A stretch of DNA of 32,845 nucleotides from an uncultured Candidatus Saccharibacteria bacterium (GTDB lineage: Bacteria; Patescibacteriota; Saccharimonadia; Saccharimonadales; Saccharimonadaceae), in NCBI GenBank assembly GCA_937924995.1, contig CALEXY010000016.1, positions 1-32,845 on the forward strand, in the 5' to 3' direction. Position 1 is the stretch's first letter. Every line of letters starts with the position of its first letter. Below the pieces are notes generated by a model. It saw only the letters and a list, made by a program, of their open reading frames with translations, was not told where the DNA came from and did not search any database. The position numbers and the translations under genes are program-made. Positions 22,936 through 31,217 of the stretch are shown here, in pieces.

Positions 22936-23315
22936 TATTTAGCCTCCTTATTTAGATTGATAGAATCGACAAATGAGATAGTTCCCATTTCAGCGTGGTC
23001 ACCCTTGCGGAAGCCAGCGCGTTCAATTCTGAGGTAACCAGAATCACGTTCGATTTGAGGAGCGATCACATCCATCAAGAGGTCTGCAACTTCAAGGTCA
23101 TCCAATCTTGCGATGAGGAGACGGCGATTAGCAAGACCACCTTTTTTGGCGATGGTGATAAGCTTCTCGGTGTAGCGGCGCATTTCTTTGGCGCGAGCTA
23201 GAGTCACGGTGATCGACTGGTATTTGATCAGAGAGCACATCAGCCCACGTAGTAGTGCCCTTCTCTGGTCGGTTTCACGGCCGAACTTGCGGCCTTTATA
23301 TCCGTGGCGATGCAT
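22935..23315 (-). CDS. rplQ: Ribosomal protein L17 (bL17)
   Basis: 126 residues of a protein at the peptide exit side of the large subunit. The start MHRHGYKGRKFGRETDQRRALLRGL and the middle RYTEKLITIAKKGG are characteristic. The C-terminal strand ERDSGYLRIERAGFRKGDHAEMGTISFV is complete. It overlaps the rpoA stop by one base (TAATG), the usual neighbour. Confidence 0.98.
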   Translation of the reverse strand: MHRHGYKGRKFGRETDQRRALLRGLMCSLIKYQSITVTLARAKEMRRYTEKLITIAKKGGLANRRLLIARLDDLEVADLLMDVIAPQIERDSGYLRIERAGFRKGDHAEMGTISFVDSINLNKEAK

Positions 23316-24265
23316 TAGATATTTAACTCCTTAAGTTTATTTTTAACCTCATCAAGAGCCTTTTGGCCGAAGCCTTTAAGGTCCTTGAGGTCGGTTTCAG
23401 ACAAGACAACGAGGTCTCTGATAGTGTGAATTGCGTTGTTCACAAGAGCGTTGGCAGTACGAGCTGAAAGACCTAATTCTTCGATTGGAAGCATTAGACC
23501 AGCATCTTCCTGTTCGTTCTTGGAGCCTGGGGCTGGAGCGGTGTCAGCGACAGTTTTTCCAGCAAGAGCCTGATATTGGTTCACGAGAATCGCAGCGGCT
23601 TCTTCGAAGGCTTCACGTGGAGTGATGGTACCATCGGTTTCGACGGTGATAGTCAATTGTTGAAGATTGATATCTTGACCAACACGAGTGTTTTCAGCAT
23701 TGAAACGAACGCGAATTACAGGGGTGAAGACAGCATCAAGGGCGATCATATCGCTGTGGATGCGTTCTTCGGCTGAGCGCTCAATAGTAAGATAACCGCG
23801 ACCAGATTCGACAACGAAGCGCATCTTCAAAGTGTAATTTGGATCATCAATGTGACAAATTACCTGGTTTGGGTTAGCGATTTCGACTTCGTTAGTAAGC
23901 TTAATATCGCCGGCGACGACACGTGCGTCACCATCTTTTTTGGATTGTTCGCTACCTTTGATTTCAAGAGTAAGCTCGACTGGAGCGTCGGAGTGGCTCT
24001 TAAAACGAATATTTTTAAGGTTGAGCATGATGTCGACGACATCTTCACGAATACCTTCGATTGCAGTGAATTCGTGAGTAGTACCTTCGATACTGAAGGA
24101 AGTAATTGCAGCACCCTTAATACTTGAGAGTAAGACGCGGCGGAGAGAGTTACCTAAAGTGTTACCATAGCCGTAGTAAAGTGGTTTGATCACAAATGAG
24201 GCACAGTTCTCGGATACGTCGATGACTTCTGCAAGATTTGCTTCGTGAATTACTTTTGTTGTCAT
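23315..24265 (-). CDS. rpoA: RNA polymerase alpha subunit
   Basis: 316 residues with both standard domains. The N-terminal dimerisation domain (about 1-235) has YYGYGNTLGNSLRRVLLSSIKGAAI, the sequence that seeds alpha dimer formation, and FTAIEGIREDVVDIMLNLK. After a flexible acidic linker (about 236-253, Ala/Glu/Asp-rich), the C-terminal domain (254-316) shows LPIEELGLSARTANALVNNAI and the helix-hairpin-helix LKGFGQKALDEVKNKL that contacts UP elements and activators. A Shine-Dalgarno (AAGGAG) precedes the ATG, 8 nt after rpsD. Confidence 0.98.
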   Translation of the reverse strand: MTTKVIHEANLAEVIDVSENCASFVIKPLYYGYGNTLGNSLRRVLLSSIKGAAITSFSIEGTTHEFTAIEGIREDVVDIMLNLKNIRFKSHSDAPVELTLEIKGSEQSKKDGDARVVAGDIKLTNEVEIANPNQVICHIDDPNYTLKMRFVVESGRGYLTIERSAEERIHSDMIALDAVFTPVIRVRFNAENTRVGQDINLQQLTITVETDGTITPREAFEEAAAILVNQYQALAGKTVADTAPAPGSKNEQEDAGLMLPIEELGLSARTANALVNNAIHTIRDLVVLSETDLKDLKGFGQKALDEVKNKLKELNI

Positions 24266-24273
24266 TTTTCTCC

Positions 24274-24891
24274 TTAGCGTGAGTAATACTCAACGATTAG
24301 TTGTTCGTTAATGCCTGCTTCGGCTTCTTCGCGTTTTGGCTTGCCAGTAATTTCGATAGTCATTTTCTTAGCATCAGACTTCATCCAGCTGAGTGGAGTA
24401 ACACCACTTGCAGCAACGATATTGTCGAGATTCTTGAAGTATTCAGACTTTTGAGACTTAGCGCGTACTTCGAGTTTGTCACTAGCCTTCAAGCGGATTG
24501 AGGGGATGTCAACACGGCGACCGTTAAGAGTGAAGTGTCCGTGAGAGACAAGTTGGCGTGCTTGGCGACGAGTAGAAGCGAAACCAGCGCGGAAAACAAC
24601 GTTATCTGCGCGGCGTTCTAGGAATTCTAGAAGGATTTCACCGGTTAGGCCTTCGGCCTTTTGGGCTTCTTTCATCAATTTAGCAAATTGTTTTTCGAGA
24701 AGACCATAAAGTCTACGAACTTTTTGCTTTTCGCGAAGTTGGGTAAGATACAAACTACCACCGCGAACTCGCATATCACCGTGCTGACCTGGGATACCAG
24801 ATTTTTTAGCCATGATTTTGTGAGCTTTTGGTGCTAGGGCAAAGCCCTCGCGACGACTTTGTTTGACAATTGGAGATTTATCTCGTGCCAT
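24274..24891 (-). CDS. rpsD: Ribosomal protein S4 (uS4), zinc-free form
   Basis: 205 residues of the 16S 5'-domain primary binder, which also can repress its own operon in other bacteria. The S4 RNA-binding domain includes NVVFRAGFASTRRQARQLVSHGHFTLNGRRVDIPS, and the C-terminus LIVEYYSR is typical. The N-terminus has no cysteine at all, so this is the C-minus form without the zinc knuckle. The ATG overlaps the rpsK stop (TAATG). Confidence 0.98.
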   Translation of the reverse strand: MARDKSPIVKQSRREGFALAPKAHKIMAKKSGIPGQHGDMRVRGGSLYLTQLREKQKVRRLYGLLEKQFAKLMKEAQKAEGLTGEILLEFLERRADNVVFRAGFASTRRQARQLVSHGHFTLNGRRVDIPSIRLKASDKLEVRAKSQKSEYFKNLDNIVAASGVTPLSWMKSDAKKMTIEITGKPKREEAEAGINEQLIVEYYSR

Positions 24892-25298
24892 TACGGTTTC
24901 CTCTCTCCTTTAGGACGTACACCACCATGAGCGATAGGTGTTTGGTCGGTTATACTATCAATTTTGATGCCAAGACCAGAGATAGCACGGATGGCGCTAT
25001 CACGACCGAGACCGATACCCTTGACGTAAACGTCGACGGAATTCAGACCGTGATCTTTTTTGGCAATTTCACCAGCTTTTTCAGCGGCGATTTGAGCAGC
25101 GTAAGCTGTACCCTTCTTGGAACCTCTAAAACCGTTAGCACCAGCAGATGACTGAGCGAGGACTTGGCCTTTCTTGTCGGAAATGCTGATGATGGTGTTA
25201 TTAAAGGTGGCCTTGACGTGGACCTGACCAGAAGTGACAATACGCTTGCCTTTTTTGGTTTTGACTTTGACTTCTTCAGTTCTAACTTCTTCTGTCAT
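24891..25298 (-). CDS. rpsK: Ribosomal protein S11 (uS11)
   Basis: 135 residues of the platform protein of the small subunit. After a basic N-terminal tail come VHVKATFNNTIISISD, SSAGANGFRGSKKGTAYAAQ, VYVKGIGLGRDSAIRAI and the conserved end ITDQTPIAHGGVRPKGERKP, close to the universal HNGCRPPKRRRV type but with a gentler tail. It lies 15 nt after rpsM and is followed by rpsD with a TAATG overlap. Confidence 0.98.
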   Translation of the reverse strand: MTEEVRTEEVKVKTKKGKRIVTSGQVHVKATFNNTIISISDKKGQVLAQSSAGANGFRGSKKGTAYAAQIAAEKAGEIAKKDHGLNSVDVYVKGIGLGRDSAIRAISGLGIKIDSITDQTPIAHGGVRPKGERKP

Positions 25299-25313
25299 AT
25301 TTTACTCCACTAA

Positions 25314-25700
25314 CTAGGTTTTACTTGCTGCTTTTGGTTGTGCACCACCGACCGCGATCGCCTTACCCTTACGTGTACGTGCGTTCGTACGAGTACGTTG
25401 GCCGTTGACTGGAAGACCAGCCTTGTGGCGGATACCTTTATAAGAATTGATATCCTTAATGCGTTTGATATTGTTTGTTACGAGGCGACGCAGATCACCT
25501 TCGACTTGATATTTGCTAGAAATAATGTCGTTGATTTTCTGTTCCTCAGCCTCGGTGAGATCTTTCACCCGAGTGGTAGGCTCAATTTTGGCCTCCGCAA
25601 GGATGGCTTTTGAGGTAGTGCGTCCGATACCAAAAACGTAAGTAAGGGCAATCCATACTTGTTTTTCGGAAGGGATGACTACGCTAGCAATTCTTGCCAT
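25314..25700 (-). CDS. rpsM: Ribosomal protein S13 (uS13)
   Basis: 128 residues of the small-subunit head protein that forms bridges to the large subunit. It begins ARIASVVIPSEKQVWIALTYVFGIGRTTSKAIL, continues with the helix-two-turn-helix region, and ends in the conserved YKGIRHKAGLPVNGQRTRTNARTRKG followed by a short extension. It starts 2 nt after the rpmJ stop. Confidence 0.98.
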   Translation of the reverse strand: MARIASVVIPSEKQVWIALTYVFGIGRTTSKAILAEAKIEPTTRVKDLTEAEEQKINDIISSKYQVEGDLRRLVTNNIKRIKDINSYKGIRHKAGLPVNGQRTRTNARTRKGKAIAVGGAQPKAASKT

Positions 25701-25702
25701 GC

Positions 25703-25819
25703 TTAACCCTGCCTTTGCTTATTCTTAGGTTTTTTCTTGTTGATGACACGAAGCACGCCTTTACGACGAACGTAGATATCATCAGGGGAGATTTTCTTTA
25801 CACTTGCACGTACTTTCAC
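25703..25819 (-). CDS. rpmJ: Ribosomal protein L36 (bL36), zinc-free form
   Basis: 38 residues, found by reading the gap between infA and rpsM. The protein starts MKVRASVKKISPDD from a GTG codon with AAGGA about 8 nt upstream (minus strand), continues VRRKGVLRVI and ends KNKQRQG, all L36 hallmarks. The four zinc ligands (three Cys, one His) of the ordinary protein are replaced: ISPDD stands where ICRNCK is usual and no cysteine remains. It sits in its canonical place between IF-1 and S13. Confidence 0.95.
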   Translation of the reverse strand: MKVRASVKKISPDDIYVRRKGVLRVINKKKPKNKQRQG

Positions 25820-25907
25820 TGTGTAAAAATCCTTTCCTTGTTAATCTATTTCAGGTACTAATGAAAAAGCGGAAATTTTTTCAGAGTTCGCCAAAATAGG
25901 GTTGATA

Positions 25908-26129
25908 TTATTTAAGGCGGAAGCTGATACGGCCCTTCGTAAGATCGTAAGGGGTAAGTTCAACCTCAACCTTGTCACCTGGCACAAGACGGATAAAGTT
26001 TTTGCGCATTTTTCCGCTCATGTGCGCAATAATAATATGACCATTCTCAAGTTCTACTCGAAATTGAGTATTTGGTAATGCATCGACGACAGTGCCGCCT
26101 AATTTGATCACTTCCTTTTGACTAGCCAT
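25908..26129 (-). CDS. infA: Translation initiation factor IF-1
   Basis: 73 residues of the S1-type OB-fold factor that blocks the A site during initiation. The family core GTVVDALPNTQFRVELENGHIIIAHMSGKMRKNFIRLVPGDKVEVELTPYDL is complete and the C-terminus KGRISFRLK matches the usual RITYRxK. It heads the second ribosomal unit with its own promoter and has an 88-nt gap before rpmJ. Confidence 0.98.
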   Translation of the reverse strand: MASQKEVIKLGGTVVDALPNTQFRVELENGHIIIAHMSGKMRKNFIRLVPGDKVEVELTPYDLTKGRISFRLK

Positions 26130-26142
26130 AAATTATTTACCT

Positions 26143-26171
26143 ATTTTACCAGAGATTTTAGGAAATGTAAA
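26143..26171 (-). promoter_or_regulatory. Promoter of the infA-rpsI operon
   Basis: TTTACA (26166-26171), 17-nt spacer and an extended -10 TGG-TAAAAT (box 26143-26148) on the minus strand, 13 nt from the infA ATG. On the plus strand the same gap may carry an extended -10 (TGATAAAAT) for the gene at 26222. Confidence 0.75.
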
Positions 26172-26221
26172 GAGGTTTTAATTAGGTAAAACGGTGATAA
26201 AATTAATAAAAAGGAGGTAAA

Positions 26222-27055
26222 GTGTCCGGGGAGAGACTGTCGAATTCTGGCAACCAAAATAAAAATACAAGTGCGTTTGATGATTTTGCGGAACGCGTCA
26301 AACGAGAACAGGAGTTTGTTGAACGTAGGCGTGAAGATACAAGACACTGGGCGCGTTATTATGTGGGGGCGGAGCAGGCTTTTGATCGAAGAGTGAAAGC
26401 TAATAAAATATCTGAAACTGAATTCATGAAATGGGAAGATGAGGTGGGTGGAGCTTTCTTTAAAATGAAAGAAGCGGAATATGATGCTTGTTATACCTCG
26501 AAATATGAGAAAGATCGTGAAGAAAGGATCTCAATGAATGACCGCACTGTTACGGCTGAGGTATATGCGGGTAATTTTTACGAAGAAAGAACTGAGATTT
26601 TGAAGCAGAAAATTCTGGAAAATCCAAATCCTAAAGAGCGCGATGCGCAGTTGAAGATTCTGGGCGATTTACCTGATAAAGTTTGTTCTCATATTGAAGC
26701 GGAGGGAGACTTTGAACTGAATAATATTGATCCAAGGGCCTATCTAAATGCTCGAAAGAATGTACACAATAGTTTAATTAGAAATCTCAATGAAATTAAT
26801 AAACTTGCAGCCAATTATGGTGTAAGGAGATTGACCTTCCGAAATTTTTTAACAAATGATGATCCCTATGATGAATATAAAGATATCTATCTAGATACGG
26901 ATGGGAGATATGAATATGATCGTAGTAGTGTCGAGAAATATATGCGAATAGCTTTTGCCGATCTTTATGATCAGGCAGAAAAGGATGGGACTCTTCGGGT
27001 TGCCCCTAATAAACAATCAAAGACGGCATATTTTCATAGTTTGGGTGAGGATTAA
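26222..27055 (+). CDS. Unknown 277-residue charged helical protein
   Basis: Not recognised. Highly charged and largely alpha-helical, rich in Glu, Arg, Lys and Tyr, with no signal peptide or membrane segment. The N-terminal third (FDDFAERVKREQEFVERRREDTRHWARYY) looks like a long amphipathic helix; the middle has a proline-containing NPKERDAQLKILGDLPDKV; the end has a DDPYDEYKDIYLDTDGRYEYD acidic, tyrosine-rich patch. It starts at GTG with AAGGAGG 4 nt upstream. It is divergent from infA and convergent with the 85-aa gene, in the place where adk and map often lie between secY and infA, but resembles neither. Confidence 0.75.
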   Translation: MSGERLSNSGNQNKNTSAFDDFAERVKREQEFVERRREDTRHWARYYVGAEQAFDRRVKANKISETEFMKWEDEVGGAFFKMKEAEYDACYTSKYEKDREERISMNDRTVTAEVYAGNFYEERTEILKQKILENPNPKERDAQLKILGDLPDKVCSHIEAEGDFELNNIDPRAYLNARKNVHNSLIRNLNEINKLAANYGVRRLTFRNFLTNDDPYDEYKDIYLDTDGRYEYDRSSVEKYMRIAFADLYDQAEKDGTLRVAPNKQSKTAYFHSLGED

Positions 27056-27065
27056 AAGTAAAAAG

Positions 27066-27081
27066 CCCCAGTGAGCTGGGG
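27066..27081 (-). terminator. Intrinsic terminator of the 85-aa gene
   Basis: CCCCAG / CTGGGG with a 4-nt loop, followed by CTTTTTACTTTT on the minus strand. It sits between the two convergent genes; the plus strand has no T-run behind the hairpin. Confidence 0.85.
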
Positions 27082-27101
27082 TAAGGATAGGGTGAAGAGA
27101 T

Positions 27102-27359
27102 TTAGTAATTGAAGACTTCTATGGTGCGTTTTAAAAAAACGCGAGAATAATCTTTAAGTTGCTCTTCTTTGGGTTTTTCGGGTAGCTTGCAGTATTCTGC
27201 AATTTGAGTTGCAATTTGCTTTTTTTCTGCCTCAGAGAGACATTCTGGTCCTAGGCTGCGAAGCCTAGAAAATGCTTTAGTATGTACTAATTTCTTGAAA
27301 ACTTCATCCTTGAAGATTTCTTCTGGTATTGCGTAGACAATTTCCTGAATTCTTGTCAT
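27102..27359 (-). CDS. Unknown 85-residue helical protein
   Basis: Not recognised. A small soluble helical protein (IPEEIFKDEVFKKLVHTKAFSRLRSLG ... SEAEKKQIATQIAEYCKLPEKPKEEQLKDYSRVFLKRTIEVF). The first third has the feel of a short helical bundle with an FSRLRSLG turn. GAGGTGA precedes the ATG. It has its own promoter about 85 nt upstream and a terminator, so it is monocistronic between the SecY-sortase unit and the infA operon. Confidence 0.7.
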   Translation of the reverse strand: MTRIQEIVYAIPEEIFKDEVFKKLVHTKAFSRLRSLGPECLSEAEKKQIATQIAEYCKLPEKPKEEQLKDYSRVFLKRTIEVFNY

Positions 27360-27444
27360 AAAATCACCTCGAATTCTACTGGCTGCTTCCCTGCAAAGTT
27401 GAAATGTGCGATATAAAATACATATTCAAAAAGAATATTATGAT

Positions 27445-27473
27445 ATGATATCACTATTTGTAGATTTTGTCAA
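27445..27473 (-). promoter_or_regulatory. Promoter of the 85-aa gene
   Basis: TTGACA (27468-27473), 17-nt spacer, TATCAT (27445-27450) on the minus strand. The leader contains an AATATTC / GAATATG hairpin just downstream of the start. Confidence 0.75.
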
Positions 27474-27536
27474 GAATAAAGCTAGCGCTTAGAGGTGGTA
27501 ATAATTTTTTGTGGTTGGATTAGGATTATTGATAAC

Positions 27537-28253
27537 CTATTGGCTTTGTTTGGTGGTCTCTTGCACGAGAGTGGCACGGAGGAATTGACGAGAAAGATAG
27601 GTCTTCTGGACGTCAGACCAGGCGCCGGTACAGGTAATAATGCTAATGGAATCTTGGCCAGTGACTGGTGATTCGAGCATAGCAGACATTTTTTCATTGG
27701 CTTCAGCTAGGGCTACGGTTTGGTTTTCGTAGACGCGATAGGTGAGTTTGGTGCCATCGCCCATTTCGATTTGAATTTGGTCACCTGCGACGAGATTATT
27801 TAGGTGTTTGAATACACCAGAGGCGGTAGGCCCACCATTATGCCCGACGAAGAGGGTGGTCTTGCCGGTGAGTGGTGGAAGCGTGCCGGTGTACCATCCG
27901 ACATCGAAAATACTGTTCGGGGTGCTGATAGCGCCTTTTCCGGTGAGCCCGACAGGAAGAATACGAGCGTTTTTGACGCCAAGTTTCTCAATACTCATAA
28001 AACGAGGCTTATCGTAGGCAACAGAGTAAGAATTAGTTTTATCTTCAGAAATTGGAGTTTCATCCACGGAAGCTTGATCGGTTTCGAGATCAAGATTAGA
28101 CTTCGGCAGCATTCTTTCACTACCTTCTTTGGTTTTATAATAATGGTCTTCCCAGAAATATAGACGTGCAGTGACGATGGTAAAAATTAGGGCCAAGATG
28201 ATAAATGGTAGATTGATTAGGATTTTAGATTTTGATTTAACTTCGAGAGACAT
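27537..28253 (-). CDS. Sortase family transpeptidase
   Basis: A 238-residue membrane-anchored cysteine transpeptidase. One N-terminal helix (about 11-30) places the enzyme outside the cell; the catalytic triad is visible as H138 (VGHNG), C208 (ITCTG) and R222 or R226 (YLSRQFLRATL). The look is of class D/E/F rather than housekeeping class A. It would cleave a sorting motif of surface proteins and join them to the wall or to a pilus. It starts 14 nt after secY with a GGGTGGG ribosome site, so secretion channel and anchoring enzyme are co-transcribed. No substrate with a sorting signal is encoded in the window. Confidence 0.92.
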   Translation of the reverse strand: MSLEVKSKSKILINLPFIILALIFTIVTARLYFWEDHYYKTKEGSERMLPKSNLDLETDQASVDETPISEDKTNSYSVAYDKPRFMSIEKLGVKNARILPVGLTGKGAISTPNSIFDVGWYTGTLPPLTGKTTLFVGHNGGPTASGVFKHLNNLVAGDQIQIEMGDGTKLTYRVYENQTVALAEANEKMSAMLESPVTGQDSISIITCTGAWSDVQKTYLSRQFLRATLVQETTKQSQ

Positions 28254-28267
28254 CCCACCCAGCTTTC

Positions 28268-29683
28268 TTATTTATAATCGTCGTAAGTTACCATAAGAGC
28301 GCGTGAATCAAGTTGACGAAGATTCTCAAGGGCTACTGTCACCACGATGAGAAGTCCGGTGCCAGATAGGGAGAGTCCCATCGGAGCGTCGCTAAGCATG
28401 ATGGCGACATAGTCAGTAATGAATGGAATCATGGCAATAAAGCCGAGTGCGAGAGCGCCAAAGAGATTAAGACGAGTCATGACTTTTTCTAGGTAATTAG
28501 CTGTGGTTATACCTGGACGGACACCTTCGATGAAACCACCTTGTTTTTGAAGATTATCAGCAATTTCTTTGGTATTGAAAATAATGGAGGTGTAGAAGTA
28601 AGTGAATAATACTACCAAAAGGAAGTAGAGGGCAGGGTAAATAAACCATCGCTCATTAATGCCATTTGGATAAAGGGTTTTGAAATTTGAGGCGTTTGGC
28701 ATAGTGAAGATTTCACTAATGGTTTTAGCCATGGCGTTTCCCTTATCCATACTAGAAATCAATTGTCCAACGAGAGCTGGAAGCGAAAGGAAGGCGGTAG
28801 CGAAGATAACTGGGACTACACCGGCAGAAATAAGCTTCAAAGGTAAAATTGACTTAATTCCACCATAGGCGCTGTTGCCATGGATACGCTTAGCGTAATT
28901 GATGGTGACAATGCGTTGAGCTTCGTTTAGCTTTACTAACCAATATAGGATCAAAATTACCACAACCAAGAGTGCCAGTGCGACCCAGAAGAGGACTGGA
29001 TTGACTGGCAACTCTAGCCAACCAAAGAGATTGAGTGAGCCATTCTTGGTGTCGAAGAGTTGTTGACCAAGTGAGCCAAGGGTGCTTGGGAATTGGGAAA
29101 TAATACTGGCAAAAATAATCATAGAAATACCATTACCGATACCCTGTTCGGTAATAAGTTCGCCGAGCCACATCAAGATAATGGATCCAGCAGTCATAGT
29201 GATGACAGAGACGACCCAGTCACGTGGAGTTGGGGTGAAGCTGAGGGTATTCGAGGAGACCACAGATTGGTAAAGAATGTAAATATAGGCAATGGATTGC
29301 ACGACGGCGAGAGGTACGGCAAGCATACGGGTCCATTGATTAATTTTGCGACGACCAGTTTCACCATCCTCGGATAGTTCTTCGAGGCTTGGGATAGCTT
29401 TACTGAGAAGCTGGAAGACGATAGAAGAGGTGATGTATGGAGAAAGCCCGACCAAAATAATGGAAAAGGAGGCAAGGCCACCACCCGAAATTAAGTTAAT
29501 AAAACCGGTGAAATCTGACTTGGAGATCAAGCTAGAAACGGCATCCTTGAAGGTCTTGGCGTCGCCCATTGGCACAGGAATGTGTGCGAGTAAGCGGTAA
29601 GCAACCAAAATACCTAACACGATAAAAATGCGTTTCAGCATGTCTTTGTTTTTTAGAGATTTCAAAATCGTCTTAAAATGCAT
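28268..29683 (-). CDS. secY: Protein translocase channel subunit SecY
   Basis: A 471-residue channel protein with ten transmembrane helices. SecY marks include RIFIVLGILVAYRLLAHIPVPMG at helix 1, GISPYI-type LVGLSPYITSSIVFQLL, RKINQWTRMLA, and GLSLSGTGLLIVVTVALENLRQLDSR near the end. The plug region (FINLISGGGLASFSIILVGL) is present. AGAGAGGA precedes the ATG. Unlike the standard spc operon it is cut off from rplO by a terminator and has its own promoter; adk and map do not follow. Confidence 0.97.
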   Translation of the reverse strand: MHFKTILKSLKNKDMLKRIFIVLGILVAYRLLAHIPVPMGDAKTFKDAVSSLISKSDFTGFINLISGGGLASFSIILVGLSPYITSSIVFQLLSKAIPSLEELSEDGETGRRKINQWTRMLAVPLAVVQSIAYIYILYQSVVSSNTLSFTPTPRDWVVSVITMTAGSIILMWLGELITEQGIGNGISMIIFASIISQFPSTLGSLGQQLFDTKNGSLNLFGWLELPVNPVLFWVALALLVVVILILYWLVKLNEAQRIVTINYAKRIHGNSAYGGIKSILPLKLISAGVVPVIFATAFLSLPALVGQLISSMDKGNAMAKTISEIFTMPNASNFKTLYPNGINERWFIYPALYFLLVVLFTYFYTSIIFNTKEIADNLQKQGGFIEGVRPGITTANYLEKVMTRLNLFGALALGFIAMIPFITDYVAIMLSDAPMGLSLSGTGLLIVVTVALENLRQLDSRALMVTYDDYK

Positions 29684-29707
29684 GGAATCCTCTCTATTTA
29701 TTAATCT

Positions 29708-29736
29708 ATATTACCATGTTTACCTAAGTTTTTAAA
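29708..29736 (-). promoter_or_regulatory. Promoter of the secY-sortase unit
   Basis: TTTAAA (29731-29736), 17-nt spacer and an extended -10 TGG-TAATAT (box 29708-29713) on the minus strand, directly after the rplO terminator. Confidence 0.6.
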
Positions 29737-29741
29737 GATAA

Positions 29742-29776
29742 AAAATAACCCCCGTGTTATTTACGAGGGTTATTTT
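29742..29776 (-). terminator. Intrinsic terminator after rplO
   Basis: A 10-bp outer stem (AAAATAACCC / GGGTTATTTT) with further inner pairing (CGT/ACG), T-rich on the minus strand, 7 nt after the rplO stop. Confidence 0.85.
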
Positions 29777-29783
29777 GGACTAA

Positions 29784-30248
29784 TTAGTCGTTTTGCTTTT
29801 TTAAGCGCTTTGGCACTGGATTCTTGGTGAATGAACCACCAGCTTTTTTGAGCATCTCGAGACCAGATTTTGAAATGAACTGAGTTTCGAGATCAATTTT
29901 GCTGTTGAGTTCACCACGGGTGATAATCTTAACCTTGACGAATGGGCTAGTAATGAAACCAGCTTCGAAAAGAGTGAAGTTATCGACTTTACCAGAAAGG
30001 GCGTTGAGAACGTCAGTGTAGACGACCTCAGCCTTAGGATGGATAGACTTGAAACCTTTGAGCTTAGGAACAGCTTGCATCATTGCACGCTGACCACCCA
30101 TGAAGGTAGCAGGCATTTTGCGGTGACCAGTACGGGCCTTTTGACCCTTAGTACCACGACCAGCAGTCTTACCACGACCTGCGGCGATACCACGACCAGC
30201 ACGGGTTGGCCGTGTATTAGCTTCAACGATTAGATCATTGTATTTCAT
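29784..30248 (-). CDS. rplO: Ribosomal protein L15 (uL15)
   Basis: 154 residues of a large-subunit protein. The glycine-rich basic N-terminal arm GRGIAAGRGKTAGRGTKGQKAR is diagnostic and the globular C-terminal part (VYTDVLNALSGKVDNFTLFEAGFI) is complete. The start at 30248 overlaps the rpsE stop by one base (TAATG), with GGAG upstream; a longer in-frame start at 30287 lies inside rpsE. No rpmD (L30) gene lies between rpsE and rplO. Confidence 0.97.
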   Translation of the reverse strand: MKYNDLIVEANTRPTRAGRGIAAGRGKTAGRGTKGQKARTGHRKMPATFMGGQRAMMQAVPKLKGFKSIHPKAEVVYTDVLNALSGKVDNFTLFEAGFITSPFVKVKIITRGELNSKIDLETQFISKSGLEMLKKAGGSFTKNPVPKRLKKQND

Positions 30249-30886
30249 TACTTGCTCTCCTTTTCTTTGGTAGCAGTAGTATTCCACTTGGAGCGTGGAA
30301 CCTGAGCTTTAAGACCATCGATAACGGCGTAAGCGATGTTGACCTTGTTGGTAGAACCGAGAGACTTGGAAATCAAGTTCTTGATACCAGTCAAACCAAT
30401 CACAGAACGAACGATGCTACCGGCGATAATACCAGTACCAGGAGCAGCTGGTTTCATTAAGACGTGAGCACCGGTAACTTTGGTTTCCACTTCGTGGCAG
30501 ATAGTTTCGCCAGACATGTGGAAGGTGACCATGTTTTTCTTGGCTACACGAGTAGCTTTTTGAACAGCGGAGGTAACATCGGCGCCTTTAGCGACACCTA
30601 CACCAACTTTGTTTTTCTTATTTCCAATAGCAACAAGAGCTTTGAAGCGCATACGGCGACCACCTTTAACGGTACGAGAAACACGATCGATATTGATAGT
30701 GATTTCTTCAAATTCTTTTGGTGCAGCTTCACCACGGACGCGATCGCGGCGATTATTGCGGCGCATTGGGCGACCAGCCATATCGCGAGTTTGCTTGGTG
30801 GCAGCGACATCGTCAGACATTTTGAGGGTGCCAGCTTTGTTCACTACTTTTGGTTGCTTAGGAGCGGTAGAATTTGCTTCGGCCAT
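30248..30886 (-). CDS. rpsE: Ribosomal protein S5 (uS5)
   Basis: 212 residues, longer than the usual 165 because of an Ala/Lys/Arg-rich N-terminal extension of about 50 residues. The S5 double-stranded RNA-binding domain is at about 57-120 (EITINIDRVSRTVKGGRRMRFKALVAIGNKKNKVGVG) and the second domain has HVLMKPAAPGTGIIAGSIVRSVIGLTGIKNL. The start at 30886 is preferred, one base after the rplR stop with GGAG upstream; an in-frame start at 30919 would lie within rplR. Confidence 0.97.
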   Translation of the reverse strand: MAEANSTAPKQPKVVNKAGTLKMSDDVAATKQTRDMAGRPMRRNNRRDRVRGEAAPKEFEEITINIDRVSRTVKGGRRMRFKALVAIGNKKNKVGVGVAKGADVTSAVQKATRVAKKNMVTFHMSGETICHEVETKVTGAHVLMKPAAPGTGIIAGSIVRSVIGLTGIKNLISKSLGSTNKVNIAYAVIDGLKAQVPRSKWNTTATKEKESK

Positions 30887-30887
30887 A

Positions 30888-31217
30888 TTAGAACTCCAAT
30901 CCTTCCTTACGAGCTGCATCGGCTAGAGCTGACATGCGGCCAGCGTAGGCGAATGCACCACGATCGAATACAACTTTTGTGATATTTGCTTTTTTAGCTT
31001 TTTTGGCAATTTCTTCACCAATTTTAGCGGCTTTTTCAGTCTTGGAGCCAGTTAGCTTAGTGCCAACGGTGGTAGCAGAGACTAAAGTAGTCATGGTGTC
31101 GTCATTGATAATTTGAGCAGAAACGTGAAGATTACTGATATTAACGCTCAAGCGTGGGCGAATTTCAGTACCATGAATTTTTGCACGGGTACGTTTTTGG
31201 CGATACAACTTATTCAT
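30888..31217 (-). CDS. rplR: Ribosomal protein L18 (uL18)
   Basis: 109 residues of the 5S rRNA-binding protein. It shows the basic start LYRQKRTRAKIHGTEIRPRLSVNISNLHVSAQIIND and the conserved VVFDRGAFAYAGRMSALADAARKEGLEF end. It overlaps the rplF stop by one base (TAATG). Confidence 0.98.
   Translation of the reverse strand: MNKLYRQKRTRAKIHGTEIRPRLSVNISNLHVSAQIINDDTMTTLVSATTVGTKLTGSKTEKAAKIGEEIAKKAKKANITKVVFDRGAFAYAGRMSALADAARKEGLEF

Noticed and set aside
23431..24127. Plus-strand open frames opposite rpoA
   Set aside because: Shadows of the codon bias of rpoA; no start signals, no family resemblance.
26222..27359. Diverged adenylate kinase or methionine aminopeptidase in the usual secY-infA position
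   Set aside because: Neither protein has a P-loop or the metal-ligand pattern; lengths and composition do not fit, and the first is on the opposite strand.
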